From Prosthecobacter sp. (GTDB lineage Bacteria; Verrucomicrobiota; Verrucomicrobiia; Verrucomicrobiales; Verrucomicrobiaceae), in contig JAUREI010000011.1 of the NCBI GenBank assembly GCA_030827515.1, positions 1-43,900 of the forward strand: DNA of 43,900 bases, given 5' to 3'. Shown here piece after piece: positions 23,195 through 31,665 of this stretch. Within the stretch, counting starts at the first letter, position 1, and every line of letters starts with the position of its first letter. Both the position numbers and the translations under genes were made by a program. The notes beneath the pieces are model-generated. The model was not told the origin of the DNA. It did no database searches and worked only from the letters and a program-made list of their open reading frames with translations.

Positions 23195-24751
23195 TCAGGG
23201 CGCGGGCTGTTTGCGCGGCCGCGGCACGGTCTTCTTTTCCCGCGACAGCCGTTCCGCCTCCTCGCTCAGCCGCTCGTCATTGGACTTGAGCCAGCCATTC
23301 CAGCTTTTGGACGGGTTGGCGCCGGTGTACTCGTAGGTGTCGAAAATGGCGCCGTTGCCCAGCGCGCGTGGGTCGCCCTCGGCCCTGAGCATCTCCAGCA
23401 TGCGGGTCCGCAGCCCTGTGAGCGTCTCTGCGAATGCCGGGTCGTTTGCCAGGTTGCGCACGCCGTGGGGGTCGTCGCTCAGCCGGTACAGCTCGTCGGC
23501 GGGCCGGAAGTTGAAGCTGAGGTCGTAGAAGTGGCCGCCGAGCAGCTTGATGACCTCCTTGGTCGGGCTGTCGTCGCAGTTGCCATAGTTGGTCTCGGGA
23601 TTGCAGGCCGGCCAGCGTTCGGGGTGGTAGTTGTGAACGTAGAGAAACTCCGGCGTGCGAATCGCCCGCACCGGGTAACCGAGGTTGTCCGGCCGGCCAA
23701 GGTCGTGGCGCTCCTTGCCGGCCAGCATGACGTCGCGTCCCTCGATCATCCCGGACTTCTCCGAGCGCAGCAGTCCGGCCAGGCTGCGGCCGGTGACCTG
23801 CGGATGCGGCGGCAGGCCGGCCAGTTCCAGGTAGGTCGGCGCCAGGTCGCGGACATTGACGAAATCTTCGACAACCCGGCCGGGTTTGACGACGGCACCC
23901 CAGCGGGCGAGCAGCGGCAGCCGGAAGCCGTCCTCGTGGATCTGGCCCTTCACGTAGGGGAACGGCATGCCGTGGTCGGAGGTGGCGATGACGAGGGTGT
24001 TGTCGAGTTCGCCCGCCGCCTCCAGTGCGGCCAGTGCCCGGCCGATGTGCGCGTCCGCCCATTCGACCTCGACGGCGTAGTCGGCCAGATCGCTGCGCAC
24101 GGCGCGCACGTCAGGGAAGTAGGGTGGGACGACGACGTCCTCCAGCTTCTTGCCGAGGCGCACGCCGGAATGCAGCTCGTAGGCGCGGTGCGGCTCCTGG
24201 AAGCCCATCCAGAAACTGAAGGGCGCATTCTTCGGTCGCTGCGCCAGGAAGGCCTCGAAGTTGCGCGCGTAGTCGAGCTTGCCGATGGCGCTCGCCGGCG
24301 GCTCGTTCTTGTGCTCGTCGAACGACGGCCCCGCCGGGTTGCGGGTGCGGCCGTGGTTCTTGAAGTCGCCCGGCCCCCAGCCCTTGCCGGTCAGACCGAC
24401 CGCATAACCCGCCGCCTCCAGCAGGTCGGGATAGACCGCAAACTTGCGCGGGAAGATGCTGTTGTGGACCGACAGTTCCTCGAGCTGCCAGGTGTTGCGC
24501 CCGGTCAGGATGCTGGCGCGGCACGGGCTGCACTTCGGGTTCGAGGTGAAGGCATGGCGGAACAGCACGCCCTCCCGGGCGAGGCGGTCGAGGTTCGGCG
24601 TTTGGATCCAGGTGTTGCCGTAGGCACCGACGCTGTCCCAGCTCAGGTCGTCGAAGATAATGAACAGGAAGTTCGGGCGCTTTTCCGCTGCAGGGGCACC
24701 GGGCGACAGCAGGACGGACAGCAGGATCAGGGCGGAAAACAGCGATTTCAT
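23195..24751 (-). CDS. Secreted type I sulfatase
   Basis: Hydrolyses sulfate esters, probably of polysaccharides, in the periplasm or outside. The 518-aa protein has a Sec signal peptide (about 1-22) and the metal-binding start RPNFLFIIFDDLSWD (Asp34, Asp35). The sulfatase signature CSPCRASILTGR has Cys74 as the residue that must be converted to formylglycine. TGKGWGPGDFKNHG, ATSDHGMPFPYVKG and late HNYHPERWP are further family blocks. The Cys-type signature can be matured by FGE or the anaerobic radical-SAM enzyme, neither of which is in the window. The ATG at 24751 is preferred to a GTG two codons upstream. The C-terminus is basic (REKKTVPRPRKQPAP). The substrate is unknown. Confidence 0.95.
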   Translation of the reverse strand: MKSLFSALILLSVLLSPGAPAAEKRPNFLFIIFDDLSWDSVGAYGNTWIQTPNLDRLAREGVLFRHAFTSNPKCSPCRASILTGRNTWQLEELSVHNSIFPRKFAVYPDLLEAAGYAVGLTGKGWGPGDFKNHGRTRNPAGPSFDEHKNEPPASAIGKLDYARNFEAFLAQRPKNAPFSFWMGFQEPHRAYELHSGVRLGKKLEDVVVPPYFPDVRAVRSDLADYAVEVEWADAHIGRALAALEAAGELDNTLVIATSDHGMPFPYVKGQIHEDGFRLPLLARWGAVVKPGRVVEDFVNVRDLAPTYLELAGLPPHPQVTGRSLAGLLRSEKSGMIEGRDVMLAGKERHDLGRPDNLGYPVRAIRTPEFLYVHNYHPERWPACNPETNYGNCDDSPTKEVIKLLGGHFYDLSFNFRPADELYRLSDDPHGVRNLANDPAFAETLTGLRTRMLEMLRAEGDPRALGNGAIFDTYEYTGANPSKSWNGWLKSNDERLSEEAERLSREKKTVPRPRKQPAP

Positions 24752-24758
24752 CGCCACG

Positions 24759-24787
24759 ACAACGTTGCCCGCGCGACGGTCTGTCAG
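24759..24787 (-). promoter_or_regulatory. Putative sulfatase promoter
   Basis: Minus strand CTGACA (24787-24782), 17-nt spacer, CGTTGT (24764-24759), 7 nt before the ATG. The 60-nt gap to the ACT gene also contains a possible fragment of the REP-like element (GCTGTAG and GGGGTCACC near 24797-24815). Confidence 0.35.
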
Positions 24788-24811
24788 GGGGCCTGCGCTG
24801 TAGGGATGGGG

Positions 24812-25288
24812 TCACCGGCTGAGGTCGCCCTGGCAAAGGACCTTGAAGCCCCCGCGATGCAGGACGTCGACGCCGATTTCGGTGTCGACGCAGTGCAGCG
24901 CAAAGAGCGGGTGCAGACCGGGTCGCACCATGAGCGGGTAGCAGAACTCAAGATTGAGTTCGGCGGCGAGCAGGATCGACAGGCACTCGGTGAGGCGCTG
25001 GTCGGATTCGCGCAGTTCGACCACGAGGATGGCGCAGTCGGTGTAGGGGATGCCCTTTTCGATGAAGAGCAGGGATGCCCCCTCGGGATCGCTCAGCACG
25101 AGGCGGACGAGGGTCATTTCCGTGGTGTCCTGCATCGAGAGACCGAGAACTTCGATGGCGTGGTCGTGAAGCAGGCGGACGAGGGCGAGCAGGGAGCCGA
25201 CCCGGTTGGGGAGAAAGACCGAGAGCTGGCGGATGGGCGAGCCGGCCGGGGTGTTGACCGGCGATTCCTGCAGGTTCGGTTGGTCCAT
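24812..25288 (-). CDS. Tandem ACT-domain protein
   Basis: The 158-aa protein consists of two ACT-type ligand-binding folds. The first (about 20-80) has RQLSVFLPNRVGSLLALVRL, the usual PG.L..V-type start with Arg-Val in place of Pro-Gly. The second (about 85-155) has CAILVVELRESDQRLTECLS and GVDVLHRGGFKVL. No catalytic domain is attached, so it is likely an amino-acid-binding regulator or allosteric partner acting in the cytosol. It is the third gene of the PBP2-DUF6941-ACT unit, 20 nt after its neighbour. Confidence 0.87.
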   Translation of the reverse strand: MDQPNLQESPVNTPAGSPIRQLSVFLPNRVGSLLALVRLLHDHAIEVLGLSMQDTTEMTLVRLVLSDPEGASLLFIEKGIPYTDCAILVVELRESDQRLTECLSILLAAELNLEFCYPLMVRPGLHPLFALHCVDTEIGVDVLHRGGFKVLCQGDLSR

Positions 25289-25308
25289 GGCGGGCAGGTC
25301 TGGCGGGT

Positions 25309-25734
25309 TCAGCCGGCGGGGCCGGTGGCGGAGCGCGACTCGTCGAAGAGGGTCGCGCGCAGGGGGATGCTGGCAAGGGTGCGGCCTCGGTGCTCGAGAT
25401 TCCAGCGGTAGAGACCCTGTCGCTCAATGCGCAGGCGCTGGAGGTTGAGCACGATGTTGCGGGTCACGAAAGGCAGGAAGGAGGAGGGAAAGGCAACGTC
25501 GACCACGGGCTCGAGCGGCGGCATGGCGTCCTGGCCTGCCGGGTCGATGCAGCGCACCAGGAAACTGTGGCGACCGGCATCGGCGGGTTCGAAGATGAGT
25601 CGGATGACCAGCGCGCAGTGCGGGTGGACGACGGGGAACTCACGCGCGCAGAGGGTGTCGAAGGCACCGAGCAGGCAGAGTTTGCCGGCGTAGTCCGACG
25701 CCGAGTCGCACAAGGTGGCCATTTGGACGGTCAT
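25309..25734 (-). CDS. DUF6941 family protein
   Basis: A 141-aa protein matching my memory of the DUF6941 pattern: MATLCDSASDYAGKL at the start, then LLGAFDTLCAREFPVVHPH, an all-beta middle, and a C-terminal GLYRWNLEHRGRTLASIPL strand pair. No signal peptide or membrane segment. Function is unknown. The ATG at 25734 is 7 nt after the PBP2 stop; upstream in-frame codons overlap PBP2 and look like shadow. The tight spacing to PBP2 suggests a link to cell-wall elongation, which is inference. Confidence 0.8.
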   Translation of the reverse strand: MTVQMATLCDSASDYAGKLCLLGAFDTLCAREFPVVHPHCALVIRLIFEPADAGRHSFLVRCIDPAGQDAMPPLEPVVDVAFPSSFLPFVTRNIVLNLQRLRIERQGLYRWNLEHRGRTLASIPLRATLFDESRSATGPAG

Positions 25735-25741
25735 GGCGGGG

Positions 25742-27769
25742 TCAGTTGCGGCGGAAGAGGCGTTTGAAGAAACCGCCGAACGAGCGCTCTTCCGGGGTGG
25801 TGGGCGGTGGCTGGGGAGCGGTGGTCTCGTCCACGGGTTCGGCGGTGACAATGCCCTCGTCGACGGCGAGGGCCTGCGGCACGTCCTTCATGGCGGCGAC
25901 AAGAGGGTCGTCGGTGGGGGCGCCGGCATAGAAGTTGGTGAACACCTCCTTGACGATGGGTGCGGCGACGGCGCCACCGCCAATCTTTTCCCCGGGGCGG
26001 CCTTCATAGACGACGGCGAAGGCGAGCACGGGTTGGCTGGCCGGGAGGAAGCCGGTGAACCAGGCTAGACGTTGATCCTTGGCGACGCGCCACTGGGCCG
26101 TGCCGGTTTTGCCGGCCACCTGGGCCTGCTCGATGGCGGCGGCCCGGCCGGTGCCCCCGGAGCCGGAAACAACGGCGACCATGCCCTTGAGAACGGTGTC
26201 GCGGGATTCGGGGGCGAGTTCGAGTTCGCGGCGCACGCGCCGTTCATCAGTGGCGTCGACGACCCTCTCGCCGATCGTCTGCACCTGCTTGACGAGGCGC
26301 GGCTGATACATGCGGGTGCCGTCGCCGAGCGCGCACATGGCCTGGCAGACCTGCAGGGGCGTGGCGAGCACGGCGCCCTGACCGATGGCGATGTTGGCGA
26401 GCTCGCCGCCGAGAATGCGGTGATCGGCGTTGCTGGGAACATTGCCGCGGGCCTCCGCCTTGAGCGGAATGCCGGTGCGTTCGCCGAAGCCCAGACGGAA
26501 GGCCATGTTGGTGACCGGGTCGGCACCGGCCTGCAGGGCGGCGGCGTAAAACCAGGTGTTGCAGGAGCGCTTGAGGGCGGTGATCACGTTCATCGGGCCC
26601 TCGTCGTTCTTGGTGTTCCAGTTGTGGAAGGCGCGGTCGCCGATCATCATCGAGATCGTGCAGTTGAAGCTGGTGGCGGGATTCACCTGACCGCTTTCCA
26701 GGGCACCGAGGGCGGTGACGATCTTGAAGGTGGAGGCCGGTGGATATTCGCCACGGAACGAGCGTGCAAACATCGGCATGCGTGGATCATTGACGAGTTC
26801 CTCCAGCCGGGCGGACCGGATGCCGGGCACGAACTCGTTGAGGTCGAAGCCCGGGTTGGAGGCCATGGCGAGGATGTCGCCGTTGCGCACATCCATGATG
26901 ACCATCGAGCCGCCGTTGCGGGCATTCTTCTTGAGGGCGTTCTCGGCGTATTTCTGCAGGTTGAAGTCGAGCGTGGTGACCACCGTGTGGCCCGGCATCG
27001 GGCGGCGCAGGAGTTCGTCGGCGAGCAGTTTGCCATCCGGGTCGAACAGCAGGTTGATCTCGCCCGGGCTGCCCTTGAGGTGGTGATCGAAGGTGACCTC
27101 CAGACCTTCACGCCCTTCCATCTCCTCAAACAACGGGTCGCCGTCGACAATCGGCCCCTGCGGCAGCGGCCGGGTGCGTCCGGTGTGGCCGATGATGTGA
27201 CAGGCACTGTCGATGTGGGGGTAGTGGCGCAGGTAGGCGGGCTGCAGGAGCAGGGAGCCGTCCTCCAGCAGGGAGCGCAGCTTTTCCTGCTGTTCGTTGG
27301 TGATCTCGACGTTGAGTCCCTCCTCGATGGAGAACACGAGGGGCAGCCAGCGGCGATGTTCGTAGTGGCTGAGCAGCCGGTCGTCGGGCAGCGACCAAGT
27401 TTTGCCGAGCAGGCGGTTGGCCGTCTCGATTTTGGACTTGGCGTATGCCAGAATGGCGGCGGGGGTCGCCTTGTCCATGAAGGGAAAGTTGAGTGCCAGG
27501 TAGTTGACCGTGCGGTTCTGGGCGAGGGCGATGCCGTTGCGGTCGACGATCAGCCCGCGCGGCGCCGGAATGCTGAGGCGCAGGGTGCGCGCCTCCTTCT
27601 GGGTCAACAGGGAGGCGGCAAGGTCCCGGTTTTTGGCCGGATCACCCGCCGAGGCCGTCTGCAGCGGCAGGGCACGCGGGGCCTCCTGCGCCGGCGCGGC
27701 CTGAGCCAGAAGGGCGAACCAGGCGCCGAGGCGCATCAACTGCCGGGTGCGAGGGAACGCGTGCTGCAT
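25742..27769 (-). CDS. mrdA: Penicillin-binding protein 2 (elongation transpeptidase)
   Basis: Forms peptidoglycan cross-links during lateral growth with RodA and the Mre complex. Seen in 675 aa: an N-terminal hydrophobic segment (about 12-25), a PBP dimerisation-type domain with APRGLIVDRNGIALAQN, DGDPLFEEMEGREGLE, and the transpeptidase domain with STFK (Ser346, Lys349), SCN (402-404) and KTGTAQW (554-560). The N-terminus is followed at once by AQAAPAQEAP and reads more like a cleavable signal peptide than the long anchor usual for PBP2. It heads an operon with the DUF6941 and ACT genes. Promoter TTGACG-17-CATCTT lies 32 nt before the ATG. mreB/C/D and rodA are not adjacent. Confidence 0.95.
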   Translation of the reverse strand: MQHAFPRTRQLMRLGAWFALLAQAAPAQEAPRALPLQTASAGDPAKNRDLAASLLTQKEARTLRLSIPAPRGLIVDRNGIALAQNRTVNYLALNFPFMDKATPAAILAYAKSKIETANRLLGKTWSLPDDRLLSHYEHRRWLPLVFSIEEGLNVEITNEQQEKLRSLLEDGSLLLQPAYLRHYPHIDSACHIIGHTGRTRPLPQGPIVDGDPLFEEMEGREGLEVTFDHHLKGSPGEINLLFDPDGKLLADELLRRPMPGHTVVTTLDFNLQKYAENALKKNARNGGSMVIMDVRNGDILAMASNPGFDLNEFVPGIRSARLEELVNDPRMPMFARSFRGEYPPASTFKIVTALGALESGQVNPATSFNCTISMMIGDRAFHNWNTKNDEGPMNVITALKRSCNTWFYAAALQAGADPVTNMAFRLGFGERTGIPLKAEARGNVPSNADHRILGGELANIAIGQGAVLATPLQVCQAMCALGDGTRMYQPRLVKQVQTIGERVVDATDERRVRRELELAPESRDTVLKGMVAVVSGSGGTGRAAAIEQAQVAGKTGTAQWRVAKDQRLAWFTGFLPASQPVLAFAVVYEGRPGEKIGGGAVAAPIVKEVFTNFYAGAPTDDPLVAAMKDVPQALAVDEGIVTAEPVDETTAPQPPPTTPEERSFGGFFKRLFRRN

Positions 27770-27801
27770 GGGGGCGGGGGACCGGCGTCCGCCGGGCTCT
27801 T

Positions 27802-27830
27802 AAGATGCGACCTTGGAGCAGGGGCGTCAA
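27802..27830 (-). promoter_or_regulatory. PBP2 operon promoter
   Basis: Minus strand TTGACG (27830-27825), 17-nt spacer, CATCTT (27807-27802), with a leader of about 25-30 nt that shows no clear Shine-Dalgarno. Confidence 0.5.
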
Positions 27831-27843
27831 GGCGTTAACCCGC

Positions 27844-28971
27844 TCAGCGGCGCCCGGCGTCGCGGTCGGTGAGCCAGACCTTCAGCCAGCCGTAGAACCC
27901 GGCACCGATCTGGGCGTATCCGGCCGGATTTGGGTGGACGCCGTTGTCGACGGGGTAGCCGGCGTCAGGATCAAGCACCAGTTCGGTGGCGACCAAATGC
28001 AGTCCTTCGGCCTCGCGACCGCCGTAGTGCGCGATCATGCGCTCCACCAGCCGGTGCTGGATGCGCTTCCAGCCCCAGCGATGGTAACGGCCCTTGTAGT
28101 TCGCCTCAAAGCCGGACTCGCGGGCATTCGGTGGTGTGGTCAGGCCGACGGCGAGAACGGTCTCCGGGGCGGCGGCGCGAAAGGCGCCGAGCAGGCGGTC
28201 GGCGTGGCCCAGCACCTCGGTGATGCGGGCGTCCACCGCCTCCGGGCGCTCCGGATCGACACGGAAACAGTCGTTGATACCGAGCAGGAAAAGCGCGGCG
28301 TCCGGCGCACCTCCCTGTTCGCGGAAGTAGCGTGGCAGGTCGGGTGCGGGTTGGCCGTCCGAGGTGGCGTGGAGGAAGGGACTGCGCGTGCGGCGCACCG
28401 GCCCGGCGACAGGTTCCGCGGGAGCGGCCGGATCCCATTTCGTCAGGAAGTTGTCCCAGGTCCAGCCGCCGTAGCCCTCATGGGCGACGCCCTTTGCGGC
28501 GTTGGTGGGCCGGTGTGTGCCAAGCATGGTCCAGCGCGGATTCCCGGGGCGGTTGAGCAGGCGGGCAAGTTCGTTGGGATGGTGCGTGGCCTGGGTCAGG
28601 CTGTCGCCAACGATGAGCAGGCGCAGGGTCCGGCCTGCACCGGCGGTCGCTGGGGCGATCCGCAGGACCGCCCGGGCGGATTCCTGCCGGCCGTCGCGCG
28701 GATCGCGAACCTCGACCTGAAAGGGGTGATCTCCGGTTTGGCCGGCCTCGGCAAGGACACGCCAGCGGTGCGCCTCGGCCGCGCCGACAGGGCAGGTGAC
28801 CCGGAAGCTCAGCGCGCGGCTGTCCTCGGCCAGCACCAGATTGTCAAAGTAAACCTCGAACGGAGCGCCGGCGACAGCATGCAGGACGGGCGGCAGGGCC
28901 AGGCGCAGGGGGGCGGCGGCCGGCAGGGCCGGGGCAAGCAGAAGGCAACCGAGCACGAGGCGCAGGATCAT
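27844..28971 (-). CDS. Secreted SGNH/GDSL hydrolase
   Basis: The 375-aa protein has a Sec signal peptide (about 1-20). An N-terminal beta-rich region of about 95 residues (VYFDNLVLAED onward) is followed by an SGNH esterase domain: block I LLIVGDSLTQ (nucleophile Ser124), the Gly block near EGYGGWTWDNF, block III GINDC and block V NGVHPN (His). Such enzymes deacylate or deacetylate lipids or carbohydrates. Its ATG overlaps the stop of the ceramidase-like gene by 4 nt (ATGA), so the two are translationally coupled and likely act on the same substrate class in the periplasm. Confidence 0.92.
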   Translation of the reverse strand: MILRLVLGCLLLAPALPAAAPLRLALPPVLHAVAGAPFEVYFDNLVLAEDSRALSFRVTCPVGAAEAHRWRVLAEAGQTGDHPFQVEVRDPRDGRQESARAVLRIAPATAGAGRTLRLLIVGDSLTQATHHPNELARLLNRPGNPRWTMLGTHRPTNAAKGVAHEGYGGWTWDNFLTKWDPAAPAEPVAGPVRRTRSPFLHATSDGQPAPDLPRYFREQGGAPDAALFLLGINDCFRVDPERPEAVDARITEVLGHADRLLGAFRAAAPETVLAVGLTTPPNARESGFEANYKGRYHRWGWKRIQHRLVERMIAHYGGREAEGLHLVATELVLDPDAGYPVDNGVHPNPAGYAQIGAGFYGWLKVWLTDRDAGRR

Positions 28972-30266
28972 GGCAGTTGGGCGTGCAGTTCGTGCACTTT
29001 GCGCACGATGCGGGCCTCGGCGTCCTCGGCCCAGCCGGTGGCGGCCTCGTAGCCGCCCTCGCGCTGGAGGCGCAGGCTGGGGATGTAGCCGCTGTAATCG
29101 TTGCTGTAACCGGCCACCCAGACCCCGGCGGGACCGGACAGCTCGCGCTTCAGGCGCAGGGAGTAATCGACCACGACCTCACTGCCGAGGGCGATCAGGG
29201 TCAGGTCGGCGCCGAATTTCACCACCTGCACGGGGTAGGCATGGGCCGGGCGGTCGGGTTTGGCGTAGGCGAGCGGAATCTCCTCATAGGCGGCGCGCAG
29301 CGGTCCGGTCACCGGTCGTGGGTTGACGGTCATCGCCATCTCGACAGCGTTGGCCAGCGTGCGGCCGTGCTGGCGGGCGAGTTCGACATCGCTGACCCCC
29401 GGCACGACGTCGGAGCGGCGCGGGTAGGGATTCTGGTCGCCGCCGCAACCGGTGACGAACATCGCCTGAAAATCCGGCCGGTGCTCCTGCAGGGCCTCCT
29501 GGGCGTAGCCGGCGTAGTCGCCGCACCATCGGTAGAAGCCCAGACAGGTGTTGTGGCAGGCGTAGCCGAAGACGACCCCGCGCAGCCGGCCATCGGGCGA
29601 CTCGACCCGCAGGGCCGGCACCGCGTGGTCGACCGGGCCCTCGGGGTTGGGCACGCGATTGGCATTGGGGTGATCCGCCGGCAGGCTGTAATCGCGCCGG
29701 CGGTTCATGGCAAAACCGCAGCGTGCCTGGTTCCAGGTCAGCCGTGCCGGCTGCAGGTCGGCGAGGGCCTCGCGCACGAGACGCAGCAGGGTGGTTTCCA
29801 GCGCCTGGGTGTAGGCCCAGGCATCGCGGATTTTCGGGTTGGCCAGATCCTCGGCCGAGGGCGGCAGGCCGCGCAACTGCGGGCCGCTGTGGGTGTGCGA
29901 GGCGTTGATCAGCAGTGCCGCGGCCGGCAACTGGTGCTCCCTGGCGAGGGCGTCGGCGACGCGATGGCGCAGCGCCTGGGGCACGCCGATGAGGTCGAGC
30001 GTGATCAGGACGAAGCGGCCGCGCGCGCCGTCCTCCAGGGTCAGGACCTTGGCAAAAAGATCCTGTTCGCGGCCCTCGGCGGGTTTGTTGCGGGCGGCGT
30101 AGCCGGCCATCCACAGCGGCTTGTCCGGGGTGATGACGGCGCGGGCGAACCCCGCCTGCCAGGTCGCGGGCAGGTGCGGCGCGACCGATTTTGGCGCTGG
30201 GTCGAGGGCCGGCAGCAGGCTGGCCAGCAGCAGCGCAGGCAGGAGGACAAGCAGGGCGCGGGTCAT
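28968..30266 (-). CDS. Secreted neutral/alkaline ceramidase-like hydrolase
   Basis: A 432-aa protein with a signal peptide (about 1-20, MTRALLVLLPALLLASLLPAL) and the amidase-like domain of neutral ceramidases. Seen: QAGFARAVITPD, NASHTHSGPQLRG (zinc-binding His pair), YACHNTCLGFY (zinc His), FVTGCGGDQNPYPR, VVDYSLRLKREL and VAGYSNDYSGYIPS. Family members cleave the amide bond of ceramide, but many environmental homologues have unknown substrates. It lacks the extra C-terminal Ig-like domain of classical ceramidases. The ATG at 30266 fits the signal peptide; the frame is open to 30338 inside the upstream gene. It is the middle gene of a three-gene exported operon. Confidence 0.9.
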   Translation of the reverse strand: MTRALLVLLPALLLASLLPALDPAPKSVAPHLPATWQAGFARAVITPDKPLWMAGYAARNKPAEGREQDLFAKVLTLEDGARGRFVLITLDLIGVPQALRHRVADALAREHQLPAAALLINASHTHSGPQLRGLPPSAEDLANPKIRDAWAYTQALETTLLRLVREALADLQPARLTWNQARCGFAMNRRRDYSLPADHPNANRVPNPEGPVDHAVPALRVESPDGRLRGVVFGYACHNTCLGFYRWCGDYAGYAQEALQEHRPDFQAMFVTGCGGDQNPYPRRSDVVPGVSDVELARQHGRTLANAVEMAMTVNPRPVTGPLRAAYEEIPLAYAKPDRPAHAYPVQVVKFGADLTLIALGSEVVVDYSLRLKRELSGPAGVWVAGYSNDYSGYIPSLRLQREGGYEAATGWAEDAEARIVRKVHELHAQLP

Positions 30267-30276
30267 GGCGTTGGGG

Positions 30277-31551
30277 TCAGAGGCTCCAGCCGGCGCGAAA
30301 GGGTTTGGCGAGCAGGGCGTTGGCGGCCTCGTCGGCAAAGCGCTCAGCCACGGGATTAAAGGTCAGCGGCCTGCCCAGGCTGGCGGCGATGGCGCCGAGT
30401 TGGCAGGTGGTGGCGGCACGCTGGGCGGTTTCCGCCGGGGCGGCGGTCGGTCCGCGGCTGAGCACGGCGTCGATGAAGTTGCGGTGGTGATGCTTTGACT
30501 CGAACAGGCGGACGTCGCCGGGTTTGAGCTTGGCGCGCAGGATGGCGTCGTCGCTGGCCTTGAGAATCTCGCTCTCGGTGAAGATCCAGCCCTCGCTGCC
30601 GACAAAGCGGGTCCCCCACCGGCTCTTGTCGTCGGTGCTGCTCATGACCACGCGGACGCCATTGGCGTAGCGGTACTCGATGTGAAACTGCTCGGGCGCG
30701 TCGTACAGGCTGCCGGCGCGGCGCTTGACGTCCCGTGCCTCAACCTCAACCGGGGTGGTGTCATCCATGCCGGCACCCCACTGGGCGACGTCCAGGAAGT
30801 GCGCCCCCCAGTCGGTGATGTAGCCGGGTGCATACTCGTCGATCCAGCGAAAGTTGAAATGGCAGCGCGCCGCCGTGTAGGGCCGGGCCGGCATTGGACC
30901 GAGCCAGCGCTCGTAATCGAAGTGGACTGGCACCGGCTCGGCGGCTTCGGTGCCGGTGAAGCCCCCGCGCACGGCAAAGGCGCCGGGCACGCCGATTTCG
31001 ATCTCCCTGAGTTCGCCGATGTAACCGTTGCGCACGCGCTCGCAGGCCATGCGCACCTTCATGCCCGACCGACGCCAGGTGCCGCATTGGAGCACGCGCC
31101 GGTTCTCCGCGACTGCCCGACAGATGGCACGACCGTCGGCGACGCTGCCACCGAGGGGTTTTTCCGAGTATAGATCCTTGCCGGCCCGGGCCGCAGCCAC
31201 CGCGACGCCGGCGTGCCAGTGGTCGGGAGTGGCATTCATCACCGCATCGACGTCCGTGCGCGCCAGCACTTCGCGGAAGTCGTTGTGACAGTCGCCGCCT
31301 CCGAGTTTGGAGAGGGCGGCGGCGCGCTCGCGGTGCTTGGCGTCGACATCGCAAAGCGCGACGACCTGCACGCGCTCGTCGGCCAGGAAGGCGCGAAGGT
31401 TGCTCGTGCCCTGGCCGCCGAGGCCGATGCAGGCCAGGCGGATGCGACTGTTCGGAGCGACGGCGCCGGCACGGCCGAGCACGGCGGCGGGAAGAATCAG
31501 GGGGAAGGCCGACTTCAGGAAGCGGCGGCGCGTGGTCAGGACAGGTGGCAT
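30277..31551 (-). CDS. Tat-exported Gfo/Idh/MocA oxidoreductase
   Basis: An NAD(P)-dependent sugar or inositol dehydrogenase-like protein of 424 aa. A twin-arginine signal TTRRRFLKSAF lies at residues 6-16 with a hydrophobic stretch to about 30. The Rossmann entry IRLACIGLGGQGTSN and the catalytic-lysine motif YSEKPLGG follow. The C-terminal domain is of the planctomycete type (WLGPMPARPY, WIDEYAPGYITDWGAHFLDVAQW). Export with a folded bound cofactor is the usual reason for Tat use. It is the first gene of the unit with the ceramidase-like and SGNH genes (10-nt gap). A TATTGG box lies 4 nt before the ATG, but no convincing -35 box is visible. Confidence 0.93.
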   Translation of the reverse strand: MPPVLTTRRRFLKSAFPLILPAAVLGRAGAVAPNSRIRLACIGLGGQGTSNLRAFLADERVQVVALCDVDAKHRERAAALSKLGGGDCHNDFREVLARTDVDAVMNATPDHWHAGVAVAAARAGKDLYSEKPLGGSVADGRAICRAVAENRRVLQCGTWRRSGMKVRMACERVRNGYIGELREIEIGVPGAFAVRGGFTGTEAAEPVPVHFDYERWLGPMPARPYTAARCHFNFRWIDEYAPGYITDWGAHFLDVAQWGAGMDDTTPVEVEARDVKRRAGSLYDAPEQFHIEYRYANGVRVVMSSTDDKSRWGTRFVGSEGWIFTESEILKASDDAILRAKLKPGDVRLFESKHHHRNFIDAVLSRGPTAAPAETAQRAATTCQLGAIAASLGRPLTFNPVAERFADEAANALLAKPFRAGWSL

Positions 31552-31665
31552 AAGGCCAATACGCGCCGCCGCGGGGGTTTTCGCGGCACAAGTCCGGCCC
31601 AGAACAAAGCAAGTGACGCGGGGCGGAATTTCCGTCAGGGTCCTATCCTTGACCCATCACCTGCC

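Noticed and set aside
24755-24757. GTG start for the sulfatase
   Set aside because: The ATG two codons later gives the same signal peptide and lies at the usual distance from the candidate -10 box.
22283-25411. 1042-codon open frame on the plus strand
   Set aside because: It runs antisense across folD, the sulfatase and the ACT gene, has no domain-like composition, and is the usual long shadow frame of GC-rich DNA.
31638-31655. TATCCT box and GGGTC/GACCC dyad before uspA as a promoter
   Set aside because: No acceptable -35 box at 16-18 nt; too weak to annotate.
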